Origin: Oscillospiraceae bacterium
GTDB lineage: Bacteria; Bacillota; Clostridia; Oscillospirales; Oscillospiraceae
Assembly: GCA_015068325.1 (NCBI GenBank)
Contig: SVKQ01000012.1
Location: forward strand, 62,001-126,000
DNA: 64,000 nucleotides
Direction: 5' to 3'
In this document: one piece after another, positions 19,078 to 28,446 of the stretch
Numbering within the stretch: position 1 is the first letter of the stretch
Layout: every line of letters starts with the position of its first letter
The notes under the pieces: model-generated
Seen by the model: only the letters and a program-made list of their open reading frames with translations
Databases searched by the model: none
Told to the model about the DNA's origin: nothing
Made by a program: the position numbers and the translations under genes

Positions 19078-21060
19078 ATGAATCGCCTGCAGTATGAAAA
19101 GTCCCCCTATCTGCTTCAGCACGCTGACAATCCGGTGGATTGGCGACCCTGGGGAGAGGAGGCCTTCGCGGCCGCCCGGCAGGAGAATAAGCCTGTGTTC
19201 CTCAGCATTGGCTACTCTACCTGTCACTGGTGCCATGTGATGGCACGTGAGTCCTTCAGCGACGAGGCGGTGGCCCGCGCCATCAACGACGCATTTATCC
19301 CTGTCAAGGTGGACCGGGAGGAGCGTCCCGATGTGGACGCCGTGTATATGGCCGCCTGCATCGCCATGAACGACTCCGGCGGCTGGCCGCTGACAGTGCT
19401 GCTGACGCCGGAGCAAAAACCCTTTTGGGCGGGTACCTATCTGCCCAAGGGGCAGCTTTTGGCACTGGTGGAAGAGGTGGGGCAGCTGTGGCAGGAGGCT
19501 CGCGAAACCGTGTTGGCAGCCGGCAGCGCGCTGACCGAGCACCTGCGCCAGGCGGGAGAGGCGGAACCGGGCAGACCCAGCCGGGCACTGGCGGAGGAGG
19601 GCGCAAGTGCCTTTGTACGCATGCTGGACCGGGAGTGGGGCGGCTTCGGCCGGGCCCCTAAGTTTCCGGCCGCCCACAACCTGTTGTTCCTGCTGCGCTA
19701 TGCCCGGCTGGCGGAGGATGACCGTACCCGGGAGGCAGCGGAGCTGACGCTTTCCCATATGTACCGGGGCGGCATCTTCGACCACGTGGGCGGCGGCTTC
19801 TCCCGTTACGCCACCGACAGGCGGTGGCTGGTGCCGCACTTTGAAAAAATGCTCTATGACAACGCCTTGTTGGCCATGGCCTATACGGAGCTTTGGCAGG
19901 AGAGCCAGCAGGACTGGTGCCGCCGGGCGGTCTGCCGCACGCTGGACTACGTGCTCGCCGAATTGACCGATCCGGCGGGCGGGTTTTACTGCGGCCAGGA
20001 TGCCGACAGCGAGGGACAGGAGGGCCTGTACTATGTGTTCACACCCGAGGAACTGTGCGATGTGCTGGGTGGAGAGGCGGAAGGCTTTTGCCGCCGCTAC
20101 GGGGTGACGGAGCAGGGTAATTTCCATGGGAAGAACATTCTTCATCTGCTGGAGGCGGTGGACTGGCAGCAGCTGCCTGGGGGTATGAATATCCTGCTGC
20201 GGCGGCTGTATGACTACCGGACTGCCCGGGCGAAGCTCCACCGGGATGACAAGGTGCTCACCGCCTGGAATGGCTTGACCATTGCCGCGTTGGCCCGGGC
20301 CGGTCTGGTGTTGGAGGAACCGGCGTACCTGGCAGCCGCGGAGAGGGCGGTATCCTTCATCGACAGGCACCTTCGCGGGGAGAACGGCACTCTGCTGGCC
20401 CGTTGGCGGGGCGGAGAGGCGGCCTATGCCGGTAAGCTGGAGGATTACGCCTTTTACGTCTGGGGATTGCTGGAGTTGTACGGCGCTACATTCCGTGTGG
20501 AGCTGCTGGAGGAGGCCTGTCAACTGGCAGAGATGCTGTTGGAGAAGTTTTTTGATCCGCAGCAGGGCGGTTTTTACCCCTATGCTGCGGACGGCGAACA
20601 ACTGATTACCCGCATCAAGGAGACCCGGGATGGGGCTATACCGTCCGGCAACGCAGTGGCGGCACTGGTGCTCTCGCGGTTGGGACGGCTCACCGGTGAG
20701 CAGCGCTGGCGTGAGGCGGCGCAGATGCAGCTTCGGTACCTGGCCGGTGCCATCGGCAGCTATCCGTCGGAGCACAGCTTCACTCTGTTGGTGCTGCTGG
20801 AGGAGTTGTGGCCCACGGCGGAACTGATCTGCGCGGCGCGGAAGGTTCCGACGGACCTGCGTGATTTCCTGCGGCGAAGGCCACGGCCCAATCTCACCGC
20901 GCTGGCAAGAACGGAGGAGAACGCGGCACGCCTGGCAAAGCTGGCACCCTTCACTGCGAGCTATCCCATTCCGTCGGAGGGTGTACGGTATTACCTCTGC
21001 CGCAGCGGCAGCTGCAGCCGTCCCGTCGCGTCACCGGGGGAACTGGAGAAGTTGCTGTAA
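19078..21060 (+). CDS. YyaL/DUF255 thioredoxin-domain protein
   Basis: A 660-residue cytosolic protein of the spermatogenesis-associated-20/YyaL family. The N-terminal thioredoxin-like domain has CHWC at residues 49-52 and the family strings [14 protein letters not shown] and [12 protein letters not shown] long (alpha/alpha)6 glycosidase-like domain follows ([26 protein letters not shown]). The biochemical function of the family is not established. GGAGG lies before ATG 19078. It is a single-gene unit. Confidence 0.92.
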   Translation: MNRLQYEKSPYLLQHADNPVDWRPWGEEAFAAARQENKPVFLSIGYSTCHWCHVMARESFSDEAVARAINDAFIPVKVDREERPDVDAVYMAACIAMNDSGGWPLTVLLTPEQKPFWAGTYLPKGQLLALVEEVGQLWQEARETVLAAGSALTEHLRQAGEAEPGRPSRALAEEGASAFVRMLDREWGGFGRAPKFPAAHNLLFLLRYARLAEDDRTREAAELTLSHMYRGGIFDHVGGGFSRYATDRRWLVPHFEKMLYDNALLAMAYTELWQESQQDWCRRAVCRTLDYVLAELTDPAGGFYCGQDADSEGQEGLYYVFTPEELCDVLGGEAEGFCRRYGVTEQGNFHGKNILHLLEAVDWQQLPGGMNILLRRLYDYRTARAKLHRDDKVLTAWNGLTIAALARAGLVLEEPAYLAAAERAVSFIDRHLRGENGTLLARWRGGEAAYAGKLEDYAFYVWGLLELYGATFRVELLEEACQLAEMLLEKFFDPQQGGFYPYAADGEQLITRIKETRDGAIPSGNAVAALVLSRLGRLTGEQRWREAAQMQLRYLAGAIGSYPSEHSFTLLVLLEELWPTAELICAARKVPTDLRDFLRRRPRPNLTALARTEENAARLAKLAPFTASYPIPSEGVRYYLCRSGSCSRPVASPGELEKLL

Positions 21061-21070
21061 CAAAAGTGAA

Positions 21071-21115
21071 AGTCCCCCCGCAGCGGCATTGGCCGTTGCG
21101 GGGGGCTTTGTTGTG
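21071..21115. terminator. Bidirectional terminator
   Basis: Hairpin CCCCCCGCAGCGGC/GGCCGTTGCGGGGGG followed by CTTTGTTGT. It lies between yyaL and the convergent MmgE/PrpD gene. Confidence 0.85.
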
Positions 21116-21130
21116 TTGTTTTGCAGAGAG

Positions 21131-22486
21131 TCAGCAGGTCTGCGCCATTACCGCGCGGATATCAGTGACGGATTCCAGCTTCATCAGCACGTCATACAGG
21201 GCCTCAGAGGGCGCCTGCCCCAGCGTGGGAACGGTACAGGTGAGGAACTTGGCCTTCAGATCCCCGTCGGAGATGGGATCAGTCAGGTGCCCCACGGGGA
21301 AGGCACGCTCCCGGGTAAAGGAACGACCGTCCTTGCAGGTGATGGTGATGAAGGCCGGTCCGGCACCGGCGTCGGAGGGCAGATCGTCATAAGCAGTCTC
21401 GTGATACATCACAGTGCGCTTGATGATGTTCTGGATCTCCGGCAGGCGGATGATCTCCGTGGTGTAGTTGTAGGCAGCGTTTTCCCGACCGCTCAGGTAC
21501 AGACCCACCTGGAAGCCCACGCTGAACTTGGCCTCCTCACCATCCCTGGGATCAGGGGTGATCAGTTCACGCAGCGGCGTGGCGCCGAGTCCGATACGGA
21601 TCGACTCGATTTCCTCCGCGGCGATCTGATGGGCCTGCAGCGTCTCCAGGATGGCGTCCAGCGGCCGGTGGCAGCTGCTGCAGGAGGGCCAGCGCTTCAG
21701 CGTAAAGCCCGGGGCACAGATGTCCCAGTCGCGGCCCATAGAGGCCAGGATGGTATGGAACGCGTCATCCTGCTCCCGCAGATCGGCGTACTCATAGAGG
21801 AAACCCTCACGGCCCTCCAGTGCCACGGGCGAGGACGTGAAGCCGGCCTGAGCCAGCTTGGCAGCCCGATAGCCGTCCTCCGCCACTTTGCCGATGTGGA
21901 CGGACTTGGTCAGCGTGCCGAAATTCTCCCGTATACCGGAGGCCATGGAAGCGGCGATGCCGATGGCGTGGCAGATCTGTTCCCGGTCCAGCTCCAACAG
22001 GTAGGCACAGCCGGCGGCAGCGCCCAGTCCGGCGGTGATACTGCTGCAGTGCCAGCCCTTTTCGTGGAGCTTGTGGGCGCAGATGCGGCCAACCTTGCAG
22101 GTGACCTCGGTGGCGATGAGAAAGCTCTCCAGCAATCTCTGCCCGGAGCAGCCGATCTCCTCGCCTACGGCCAGCAGAGCCGGCAGCACAGCCACGGTGG
22201 GATGACCCAGGTTGGAGGACGACGTGTCGTCCAACTCCAGCTCATGGCCGGAGATGCCGTTGACGAAAGCGGCGTCGCGGCCGCTGAGCCGCTGGCCGCT
22301 GCCCACCACGGTGCAGCATCCGGCCCCGTCGGCCACGGCCAAAGCCGCCTTGACGGCAAAGGTCTCGCTGCCGATGACCATGGCACCCACGGTATCCAGA
22401 ATGGACCGTTTGGCCAGGTACAGGGCCTGCTCTGTAAAGGGGGCGGGGCGGAGGACGAACTCCGAGATCATCTCTTGCAGTGTCAT
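21131..22486 (-). CDS. MmgE/PrpD-family protein (dehydratase or epimerase)
   Basis: A 451-residue protein of the family that includes 2-methylcitrate dehydratase (PrpD), cis-aconitate decarboxylase and the iminodisuccinate epimerase of Agrobacterium. Family segments seen include the helical start (AKRSILDTVGAMVIG), GHELELDDT, HPTVAVLPA and the second domain (SCHRPLDAI, KFSVGFQVG). No 2-methylcitrate genes are nearby. ATG 22486 lies 4 nt after the stop of the C-N lyase, whose last codons form its ribosome site. It is the third gene of the sigma-54 operon. In this context an epimerase acting on the lyase substrate is plausible, but unproven. Confidence 0.85.
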   Translation of the reverse strand: MTLQEMISEFVLRPAPFTEQALYLAKRSILDTVGAMVIGSETFAVKAALAVADGAGCCTVVGSGQRLSGRDAAFVNGISGHELELDDTSSSNLGHPTVAVLPALLAVGEEIGCSGQRLLESFLIATEVTCKVGRICAHKLHEKGWHCSSITAGLGAAAGCAYLLELDREQICHAIGIAASMASGIRENFGTLTKSVHIGKVAEDGYRAAKLAQAGFTSSPVALEGREGFLYEYADLREQDDAFHTILASMGRDWDICAPGFTLKRWPSCSSCHRPLDAILETLQAHQIAAEEIESIRIGLGATPLRELITPDPRDGEEAKFSVGFQVGLYLSGRENAAYNYTTEIIRLPEIQNIIKRTVMYHETAYDDLPSDAGAGPAFITITCKDGRSFTRERAFPVGHLTDPISDGDLKAKFLTCTVPTLGQAPSEALYDVLMKLESVTDIRAVMAQTC

Positions 22487-22490
22487 TGCT

Positions 22491-23990
22491 TTATGCCTCC
22501 TCGGCAATACGCTTCGCCATGGCGAACAGCTCAGCCCTCTTAGCGGTTAGGAACGCCTTCTTGCTCTGCCAATCGGCCTCCAACTGCTCCAACAGAACAT
22601 AATCCTTGTCGATCATCTCCTGCACCCGCTCAGGGCTGGGCCCGCCGATGATGGTACGGCGACGCACGTTTTCCACCGGATCCAGCGCATGGCGGATCTC
22701 ATCCTCAGGCATGGCCAGATTGAGATCCAGCACCTCCTTGGCGGCGCGGGCCACCACAGCGGAATCCACGGCGCTGATGGGCAGCTTCTCGTCGTGGGAC
22801 ATCGTGACCACGCGGCCCACGATCTTCTTGGCGGCGGAGAAGGACAGCCCGTGGTGCTGCACCATGGCGTCGGCCAGGTCTGTCACAGTGGAGAAGCCCT
22901 CCGCCGTTACCTGCAGCGCGCGATCCTTGTCCACTTCCAGCGTGCGGACGATGCCCTCCAGCAGATAGGTGCTGTCGATCATGCGCTGCACGATCTCGTA
23001 GTACAGGCTCACCACAAAGCCCGGCTCGCGGCCGTTTCCTTGGGGATAGGCCTTCATGGCGGTGAACATGGTGTTCAGTGCGCCGTAGGTGAACTCGCCT
23101 GTGTAGCGCAGCGTCTCCAGCGCCACGGGATTGCGCTTCTGGGGCATGATGGTACTGTAAGAGCAGTACTGAATGGCCAGGCGGGAGATGCCCACCTCGT
23201 TGAGGTTCCACAGCAGCAAACTCTCCACCATGCGGCCGATGTTGCAGGCGTAGATGGCCATGGCGGCGGCTGGCTCATAGGCGAAGTCCACCGTTGCGCA
23301 GGCGTCCATGGAATTCTCCAAGATACCGTCGAAGGCCAGCAGCTCCGCCACTCGTTCCCGGTTTACCGGAAAGCTGGTGGTAGCGCAGGCGGCACCGCCC
23401 ATGGTGCTCAAATTCACGCGGGCATAGCTCTCCAGAATCCGCCGCAAGTCGCGCTCAAACATCTGGAAACAGCTGGTGTAGAAATGGCCCAGGGTGACGG
23501 GCTGTGCCTGCTGGGAGTGGTGAGTATAGGCGGGGATGACAGTGTCCTTGTGGGCTTCCGCCTGTACCAGCAGCGTGCGCAGCAGCAGCGTCATGGCTTC
23601 ACACAACTCCAGAATGGTGTCACGCACGTGACTTCTCTCAATGGTGGAATTCATGTCGTTGCGGGAGCGGCCGGTGTGGACACGGCCTCCCACGTCGATG
23701 CCCAGCTCATCAATGAGCCAGGCCTCGACGTTGGAATAGAGGTCGGTCAGGCCGGGACGGTAGGGGATCTTGTCCGGGCCCATCTCCTTCAGCCGGAACA
23801 GCGCTTTCAGAATGGCGGCGCCATCCTTTTCACTGATGATATTCTGCTCACAGAGCATGATCACGTGGGCGAAATGGTTCTCCAGCTGACTGTCGAAGGA
23901 CTGGATATCCTCGGCGATGGTGTCCCTGGCGTGGTTGTCCAGAATGACGGTATCCCGGCCTTCATATGCCTTGTAATAGTCCTTGTTCAA
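22491..23990 (-). CDS. Argininosuccinate-lyase-like C-N lyase
   Basis: A 499-residue member of the fumarase/aspartase superfamily, closest in layout to argininosuccinate lyase. Seen are HTGRSRND (105-112), YTHHSQQAQP (155-164; ASL usually YTHLQRAQP) and the signature loop IMPQKRNP (281-288). The usual Gly-Ser-Ser before that loop is Tyr-Ser-Thr (278-280). Superfamily members reversibly remove fumarate from N-substituted aspartates. The absence of argG or other arginine genes, and the neighbouring NhaC carrier, MmgE/PrpD protein and sigma-54 promoter, suggest a catabolic lyase similar to the EDDS or iminodisuccinate lyases. A true argininosuccinate lyase is not excluded. Confidence 0.85.
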   Translation of the reverse strand: MNKDYYKAYEGRDTVILDNHARDTIAEDIQSFDSQLENHFAHVIMLCEQNIISEKDGAAILKALFRLKEMGPDKIPYRPGLTDLYSNVEAWLIDELGIDVGGRVHTGRSRNDMNSTIERSHVRDTILELCEAMTLLLRTLLVQAEAHKDTVIPAYTHHSQQAQPVTLGHFYTSCFQMFERDLRRILESYARVNLSTMGGAACATTSFPVNRERVAELLAFDGILENSMDACATVDFAYEPAAAMAIYACNIGRMVESLLLWNLNEVGISRLAIQYCSYSTIMPQKRNPVALETLRYTGEFTYGALNTMFTAMKAYPQGNGREPGFVVSLYYEIVQRMIDSTYLLEGIVRTLEVDKDRALQVTAEGFSTVTDLADAMVQHHGLSFSAAKKIVGRVVTMSHDEKLPISAVDSAVVARAAKEVLDLNLAMPEDEIRHALDPVENVRRRTIIGGPSPERVQEMIDKDYVLLEQLEADWQSKKAFLTAKRAELFAMAKRIAEEA

Positions 23991-24008
23991 CGCGATACAC
24001 CTTCTCTG

Positions 24009-25526
24009 TCAGGCAATCTTCTTGCCAAAGAGCTTGGTGGCGCAGAAGAACAGAACGGCCATGACGACCAGGGCGATGAGCAGAGAGACAAGGGCACCCA
24101 GCTGGCCCACGCCGACGATCAGATAGGCAATGAAGCTGGAGATGGCGGCCAGCAGGGCATAGGGGATCTGGGTACGCACATGGTCAATGTGGTTGCAGCC
24201 GCCGGCCATGGAGGACATGACGGTGGTGTCGGAGATGGGAGCGCAGTGATCGCCGAACAGGGAGCCGGACAGCACCGCGGCGATGGTGATGGCCTCAGAA
24301 ACACCGAAGGAGTAGGCCATGTTGATGCCCAGCGGCAGCAGGATGGCCATGGTGCCCCAAGAGGTACCGGTCGCGAAGGAGATGACCGAGCCGATGAGGA
24401 ACAGCAGAGCGGGCACCAGAGCGGGGGACAGGAAGCCGATGGTGGAGTCCACCACGAACTGGGAGGTGCCGATCTGGGAGCAGACGCTGCCCACGCCCCA
24501 GGCGGCGATGATGATGGCCAGGATGCCGGCCATCTTCTTGACGCCGTTGACCCAGGTGTCCACGACCTCGGTGAATGTCATGACCTTCTTGACGATGACC
24601 ATGATGGCAATGCAGATGGTGGCCAGCAGGTAGCCGGAGGTCAGGGCAATACGGATCTTGGAGCCGGGCACGTTCTGGGTGGGGAAGCCCCAACCGATGA
24701 ACATGATGAATATGGTGGCGAACATGACGATCAGAGGCAGGATCATCATCCAGGCGTTGGACTTGTTGGCGTTCTCTACTTCAACGATGGCCTTGTCAGA
24801 CTCCAGCTCGATGGGGGTGGGGCCATTCTCCAGAGCGTACTGCTCTGCTTTGGCCATGGGGCCGAAATCACGCTTGCTGAACGCGATCAGGGGAATGAGC
24901 AGCAGGGCCAGCAGGGCGTAGAACTGATAGGGAACGGCGGACATGAACGCGGAGGCGTCACTGGTGTTGATGCCCAGGTTTTCGAACTCCGTGGCGATGA
25001 TGCCCATGATGTACACGCCCCAGCCGGTAACAGGGACCAGGATGCAGACGGGGGAAGAGGTGGAGTCCAGGATGTAGGACAGCTTGGCGCGGGAGATGCG
25101 CAGCCGGTCGAAGATGGGCCGGAAGATGGGGCCCAGGATCAGGCTGTTGCCGGAGTCGGAGAAGAAGATGGCCAGACCGCCCAGCCAGGCAACGCCCTGG
25201 GCAGCACTACGGCTGCTCACCTTGCGGGCGATAGCCGAGGCGAAGGCTTTGGCACCTCCCGAAGCCTCAATCAATGCCACGAAGCCTCCCACGAAGGACA
25301 TCATGATGATGGTCTGTGCGTTGGAGGAGCCGGTCAGGTCAACGAACAGATGCTCGCTGAACATGCCCTGCATGGCGGTCCAGGGATTCCAGTTGGCGAT
25401 GATCAGACAGCCTACATAGAGAGCGGTCATCAGAGAGATGATGACGTTCTTGGTCCAGAAGGCCAGAATGACCGCCAGCAGCGGGGGGATCAGCGAAAGG
25501 ATACCATAGGATACAGCTTCTTCCAT
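24009..25526 (-). CDS. NhaC-family Na+-coupled carrier
   Basis: A 505-residue membrane protein with about 12 hydrophobic segments. The family strings FFSDSGNSLILGPIFRP, SVISFATGTSWGTMAILLPLG and GDHCAPISDTTVMSS are clear. NhaC-family members exchange Na+ and H+, but several (for example MleN) move organic acids or amino acids in exchange with ions. As the first gene of a sigma-54 operon with two catabolic-looking enzymes, it is most likely the substrate importer; that is an inference. The C-N lyase begins 18 nt downstream. Confidence 0.9.
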   Translation of the reverse strand: MEEAVSYGILSLIPPLLAVILAFWTKNVIISLMTALYVGCLIIANWNPWTAMQGMFSEHLFVDLTGSSNAQTIIMMSFVGGFVALIEASGGAKAFASAIARKVSSRSAAQGVAWLGGLAIFFSDSGNSLILGPIFRPIFDRLRISRAKLSYILDSTSSPVCILVPVTGWGVYIMGIIATEFENLGINTSDASAFMSAVPYQFYALLALLLIPLIAFSKRDFGPMAKAEQYALENGPTPIELESDKAIVEVENANKSNAWMMILPLIVMFATIFIMFIGWGFPTQNVPGSKIRIALTSGYLLATICIAIMVIVKKVMTFTEVVDTWVNGVKKMAGILAIIIAAWGVGSVCSQIGTSQFVVDSTIGFLSPALVPALLFLIGSVISFATGTSWGTMAILLPLGINMAYSFGVSEAITIAAVLSGSLFGDHCAPISDTTVMSSMAGGCNHIDHVRTQIPYALLAAISSFIAYLIVGVGQLGALVSLLIALVVMAVLFFCATKLFGKKIA

Positions 25527-25599
25527 TGTGATTTTTCCTCCTCAATAGAGAATTTTGTTTGGCGGTAATGCCTCTCTCCGCCAACATCTATATTTATGA

Positions 25600-25615
25600 G
25601 CAATATCTGTGCCAA
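25600..25615 (-). promoter_or_regulatory. Sigma-54 (-24/-12) promoter of the nhaC-lyase-mmgE operon
   Basis: Read on the minus strand the site is TTGGCACAGATATTGC, which matches the consensus TTGGCACG-N4-TTGC with exact spacing. It lies 74 nt before the nhaC start. The neighbouring rpoN and activator genes support it. Confidence 0.92.
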
Positions 25616-25734
25616 CTCAAGAAAATGGGCGAAAAATGATGGAAAAGTTTTTTGTGAAAAATGCCAAGAGAATGAAAGACCCCGATGCTGCCGTACCCGG
25701 AGCCTTTTGCCGGACACGATTCAAGAAAACGGAG

Positions 25735-25774
25735 CCGGGCCCTTTGCGACGAATTTTCGTCGCAAAGGGCCCGG
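25735..25774 (-). terminator. Long hairpin, terminator of the activator gene
   Basis: Near-perfect hairpin of about 19 bp (CCGGGCCCTTTGCGACGAA and complement). On the minus strand it is followed by CTCCGTTTTCTT. It would end transcripts from the activator gene before the nhaC promoter. Confidence 0.7.
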
Positions 25775-25819
25775 TAAAAGCGCCTTTCAGGAGGGAAGTG
25801 TCAATATAGATAGGGAAGA

Positions 25820-25847
25820 ATGACGGAAATCGGTCATAAATGACGGA
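25820..25847. promoter_or_regulatory. Possible upstream activator-binding site
   Basis: Between the activator stop and the nhaC promoter are two copies of ATGACGGA (25820-25827 and 25840-25847). The first also pairs with GTCAT (25833-25837) as ATGAC-N8-GTCAT. This is 205-245 nt upstream of the -24/-12 site, a typical distance for sigma-54 enhancers. The rest of 25527-25847 holds only the promoter, the hairpin and the leader. Confidence 0.45.
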
Positions 25848-27260
25848 TTACCGTCTCTTAATGCCGTGCTTTTCCAGCTTATACTGGAGGCTGGTGCGAG
25901 GAATCTTCAGCCGTCTGGCGGCTTCCACGATCTTCCAGTTGCTGGCTCGCATGGCATCCAAGATCAGCCGCCGCTCGTAGGCCTCCATAGACTCATTGAG
26001 GGAGGGCGACAGCTGGTCGTATTTCTCCTTGGTGATCTCCGAGGGCTCCTCCGCCTCAAAGAGGTAGATGGGCAGCTTGTCCATACGGATGTCGGCACCG
26101 TCTTCGGTGATATTGACAGCGGATTCGATTACGTGTTCCAGTTCCCGGACATTGCCTTTCCAGGGACGCTCCATCAGCACCTCCAGTACCTCACTTGAGA
26201 TTCCGGCCACCTGCTTGCCCATCTCCCGGTTGTATTTGGCCAGAAAGGCCTCAGACAGGATGGGAATGTCGCTGAGCCGTTCCCGCAGAGGTGGGATATG
26301 GATGCTGATGGTGTTGAGGCGATAGAGGATATCCTCCCGCATCTGGCCGGAGTTGATCAGTTCCTGGATGGGACGGTTTACCGAGGCGATGATGCGCACA
26401 TCCACGGGGATGGGCTTGGAGGCTCCCAAAGGGGTGACTGCCTTTTCCTGCAGCACCCGCAGCAGCTTGGCCTGCAGCAGGAAGGGCATGGAGTTGATCT
26501 CGTCCAGATAGATGGTACCTCCGTTGGCCTCGGCAAAAAGACCCTTCTTGTTTTCTGCACCGGTGAAGGCGCCGCGCTGTGAGCCGAAGAGAAGCCCCTC
26601 CAGGATGCTCTCCGGCAGAGCAGCGCAGTTGACGGCGATGAAGGGTTTGCTTTTTCGGCTGCCGGCGTTATGGATGGCGGAGACCACCAGTTCCTTGCCG
26701 GTGCCGGTCTCGCCGTATACCAGCACAGAAGAACGGCTGTCGGCGATTTTTTCGATAGTACTTTTTAACTCCAGCATAGAGGGGTCCTGCGTAACGATGT
26801 CATCCAGCGTCCACCGGGCGCTGCTGGTGTTGGCGGCAGCCGGCCCCGGTCGGGCGACGCCCCGGGGCAGCTCGCGTCCCTCGATGTGTGTTACGTCTCG
26901 GCTGATTTCCAGCGCGCCGATGATCTTGCCGCGGCTGATGATGGGAAAAGTGATGTTGTTGGTGACGGACTTTTTGCCGGAGTGGTTGATGGTGACCTGC
27001 TCCTCCTCATAAATCAGGTCACCGCTGCTGAGTGCCTGTAGCAGGGAACTGTTTTTGTGGTTCAGGGTGGGGAAGGCCTCCAGCAGGTGCTTGCCCACGC
27101 ACCACTCATTGTCGATAGCGTTCTCTGTTTCGGAAAAGCGTGGGTTGAAGCGGGCCTTGCAGGTGATGCGGCCGGTGTTGTCCACCATGGTGACGGAGTC
27201 GATGTAGTTGAAGTTATCCAGCAGCCAGCGCAGACGCTCGTCGTTTCGCTTCATGTCCAT
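25848..27260 (-). CDS. PAS-AAA-Fis sigma-54 activator (RocR-like)
   Basis: A 470-residue enhancer-binding protein. An N-terminal PAS-like sensor occupies about residues 10-125. The AAA+ domain has Walker A GETGTGKE (183-190), the sigma-54 contact loop GAFTGA (230-235) and Walker B GGTIYLDE (247-254). A Fis-type helix-turn-helix closes the protein (about 440-470). There is no receiver domain, so it should sense a ligand directly, as RocR does in arginine catabolism. Starts at 27260 or 27254 share one ribosome site. It lies between two sigma-54 promoters that it probably controls, 40 nt after the proline-racemase-like gene, which may be in the same transcript. Confidence 0.94.
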   Translation of the reverse strand: MDMKRNDERLRWLLDNFNYIDSVTMVDNTGRITCKARFNPRFSETENAIDNEWCVGKHLLEAFPTLNHKNSSLLQALSSGDLIYEEEQVTINHSGKKSVTNNITFPIISRGKIIGALEISRDVTHIEGRELPRGVARPGPAAANTSSARWTLDDIVTQDPSMLELKSTIEKIADSRSSVLVYGETGTGKELVVSAIHNAGSRKSKPFIAVNCAALPESILEGLLFGSQRGAFTGAENKKGLFAEANGGTIYLDEINSMPFLLQAKLLRVLQEKAVTPLGASKPIPVDVRIIASVNRPIQELINSGQMREDILYRLNTISIHIPPLRERLSDIPILSEAFLAKYNREMGKQVAGISSEVLEVLMERPWKGNVRELEHVIESAVNITEDGADIRMDKLPIYLFEAEEPSEITKEKYDQLSPSLNESMEAYERRLILDAMRASNWKIVEAARRLKIPRTSLQYKLEKHGIKRR

Positions 27261-27300
27261 CCATTCCTTTCACAGTCTGCAGGAGGATCACAGCGGTAGA

Positions 27301-28275
27301 TCAATCCACATAGAACCCCTCGCGCAGATCGTCATTTTCCGCAAAAACGAATTTATGGAAGCCGGTGATGCGGGCCTGGCCGGTGATCTCAGTGATGTAC
27401 TCCGTGCGGCCGTTGCACTCCTCCACGCCCCGCACCGTGCCGATGAAGGGGGCGTCCACGATGCCCTCGTGTACGAAGGGCTGATCGATGGCCAGCTTGC
27501 CGTTGGCACACAGCCACGCCACCTTGGCGCTGGTGCCGGTGCCGCCGGGAGAGCGGTCGGGAGAGCCATAGCCGGAACTGTGCACCACGCGCAGATCTGC
27601 GTCCTTGGCCTTGGGTACATCATACCATTGAACCAGATTGACCGCAATGCCTTTTTCCGCGATGATCTGGCGGATGCGGGCGGAATAGTGCTTGATCCGC
27701 TCCAGATAGGACAGCTCCACCTTGATGCCGAACAGAGCTGCCGGCACGATGGCGAACACGTTGCCGCCGTAGGCCAGGTTCACAGGTACATCCTTCACCT
27801 CGTCCACGTCGATGCGCAGCTCGTTCTCGATCACATAGCTGTTCACGTTGCGCACAGTGGTGCTGTAGACATACTCATCCTTGAAGTTGTTCTTGATCCA
27901 CACGAGGCCGGCGGGCGTCTCAATGGCGTAGCGATCCCGGTGCGCCTTGGGCACCATGCCGATCTCCTGCAGGGCGGTGCCTACACCGATGGAGGCGTGG
28001 CCGCACATGTCCAGATACTGGACGTCGTCCATGTAAAAAATGCCGAAATCAGCCTCCGGCATGGTGGGCGGGACCACTGCGGCGCACAGCATGCCGGCGT
28101 GGCCCCGAGGCTCATAGGTCAGCCGGGTGCGGATATAGTCGTAGTGCTCCTTAAAAAAGTCGCGCTTTTCGCGAACGGAATTACCCTCCAGCTTCGGAAT
28201 ACCGCTGAGGATGATGCGGGTGGGTTCACCGCCGGTGTGGGTGTCGACAGTATCGATCATCTCCTGAAAACGCAT
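27301..28275 (-). CDS. Proline racemase-family protein lacking the second catalytic Cys
   Basis: A 324-residue protein of the proline racemase/hydroxyproline epimerase/trans-3-hydroxyproline dehydratase family. The first catalytic Cys is present (Cys91, in DMCGHASIG). The second site, DRSPCGTGT in racemases, reads DRSPGGTGT, so Gly244 replaces Cys. Dehydratases of the family have Thr at that place. A two-base racemase mechanism is therefore unlikely; a dehydratase, lyase or other one-base reaction is possible. It has its own sigma-54 promoter, 73 nt upstream, and is followed by the activator gene. Confidence 0.88.
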   Translation of the reverse strand: MRFQEMIDTVDTHTGGEPTRIILSGIPKLEGNSVREKRDFFKEHYDYIRTRLTYEPRGHAGMLCAAVVPPTMPEADFGIFYMDDVQYLDMCGHASIGVGTALQEIGMVPKAHRDRYAIETPAGLVWIKNNFKDEYVYSTTVRNVNSYVIENELRIDVDEVKDVPVNLAYGGNVFAIVPAALFGIKVELSYLERIKHYSARIRQIIAEKGIAVNLVQWYDVPKAKDADLRVVHSSGYGSPDRSPGGTGTSAKVAWLCANGKLAIDQPFVHEGIVDAPFIGTVRGVEECNGRTEYITEITGQARITGFHKFVFAENDDLREGFYVD

Positions 28276-28347
28276 GATTCTACCTCCATTTTTTCGAGTG
28301 TGATGTTAAAAATTACGCTAAGATCATTAAATCTGTTATTTTTATTA

Positions 28348-28363
28348 GCAAGAAATGTGCCAT
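28348..28363 (-). promoter_or_regulatory. Sigma-54 promoter of the proline-racemase-like gene
   Basis: On the minus strand the site reads ATGGCACATTTCTTGC, with the invariant GG and GC at -24 and -12 and correct spacing. It lies 73 nt before the start codon. It is divergent from the rpoN promoter. Confidence 0.9.
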
Positions 28364-28397
28364 AAGTCAAGTGCGGGAAAAGAGTGTGCAAAGAAAG

Positions 28398-28426
28398 TTG
28401 TCTGGAAACTACTGATGTGATATAAT
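28398..28426 (+). promoter_or_regulatory. Sigma-A promoter of rpoN
   Basis: -35 TTGTCT (28398-28403) and -10 TATAAT (28421-28426) with a 17-nt spacer, 20 nt before the rpoN start codon. Confidence 0.8.
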
Positions 28427-28446
28427 AACAATGTGGAGGTGAGTAT

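Noticed and set aside
21131-22486. 2-methylcitrate dehydratase of propionate metabolism
   Set aside because: No prpB, prpC or propionyl-CoA genes are present; family membership alone does not support this reaction.
22491-23990. Housekeeping argininosuccinate lyase of arginine synthesis
   Set aside because: Not excluded, but argG is not nearby and the gene is in a sigma-54 operon with a carrier and an MmgE/PrpD protein, so a catabolic role fits better.
22689-25568. 959-codon open frame antisense to the C-N lyase and NhaC genes
   Set aside because: Same artefact: spans two recognised genes and their gap, with His/Gly/Asp-rich non-protein-like composition.
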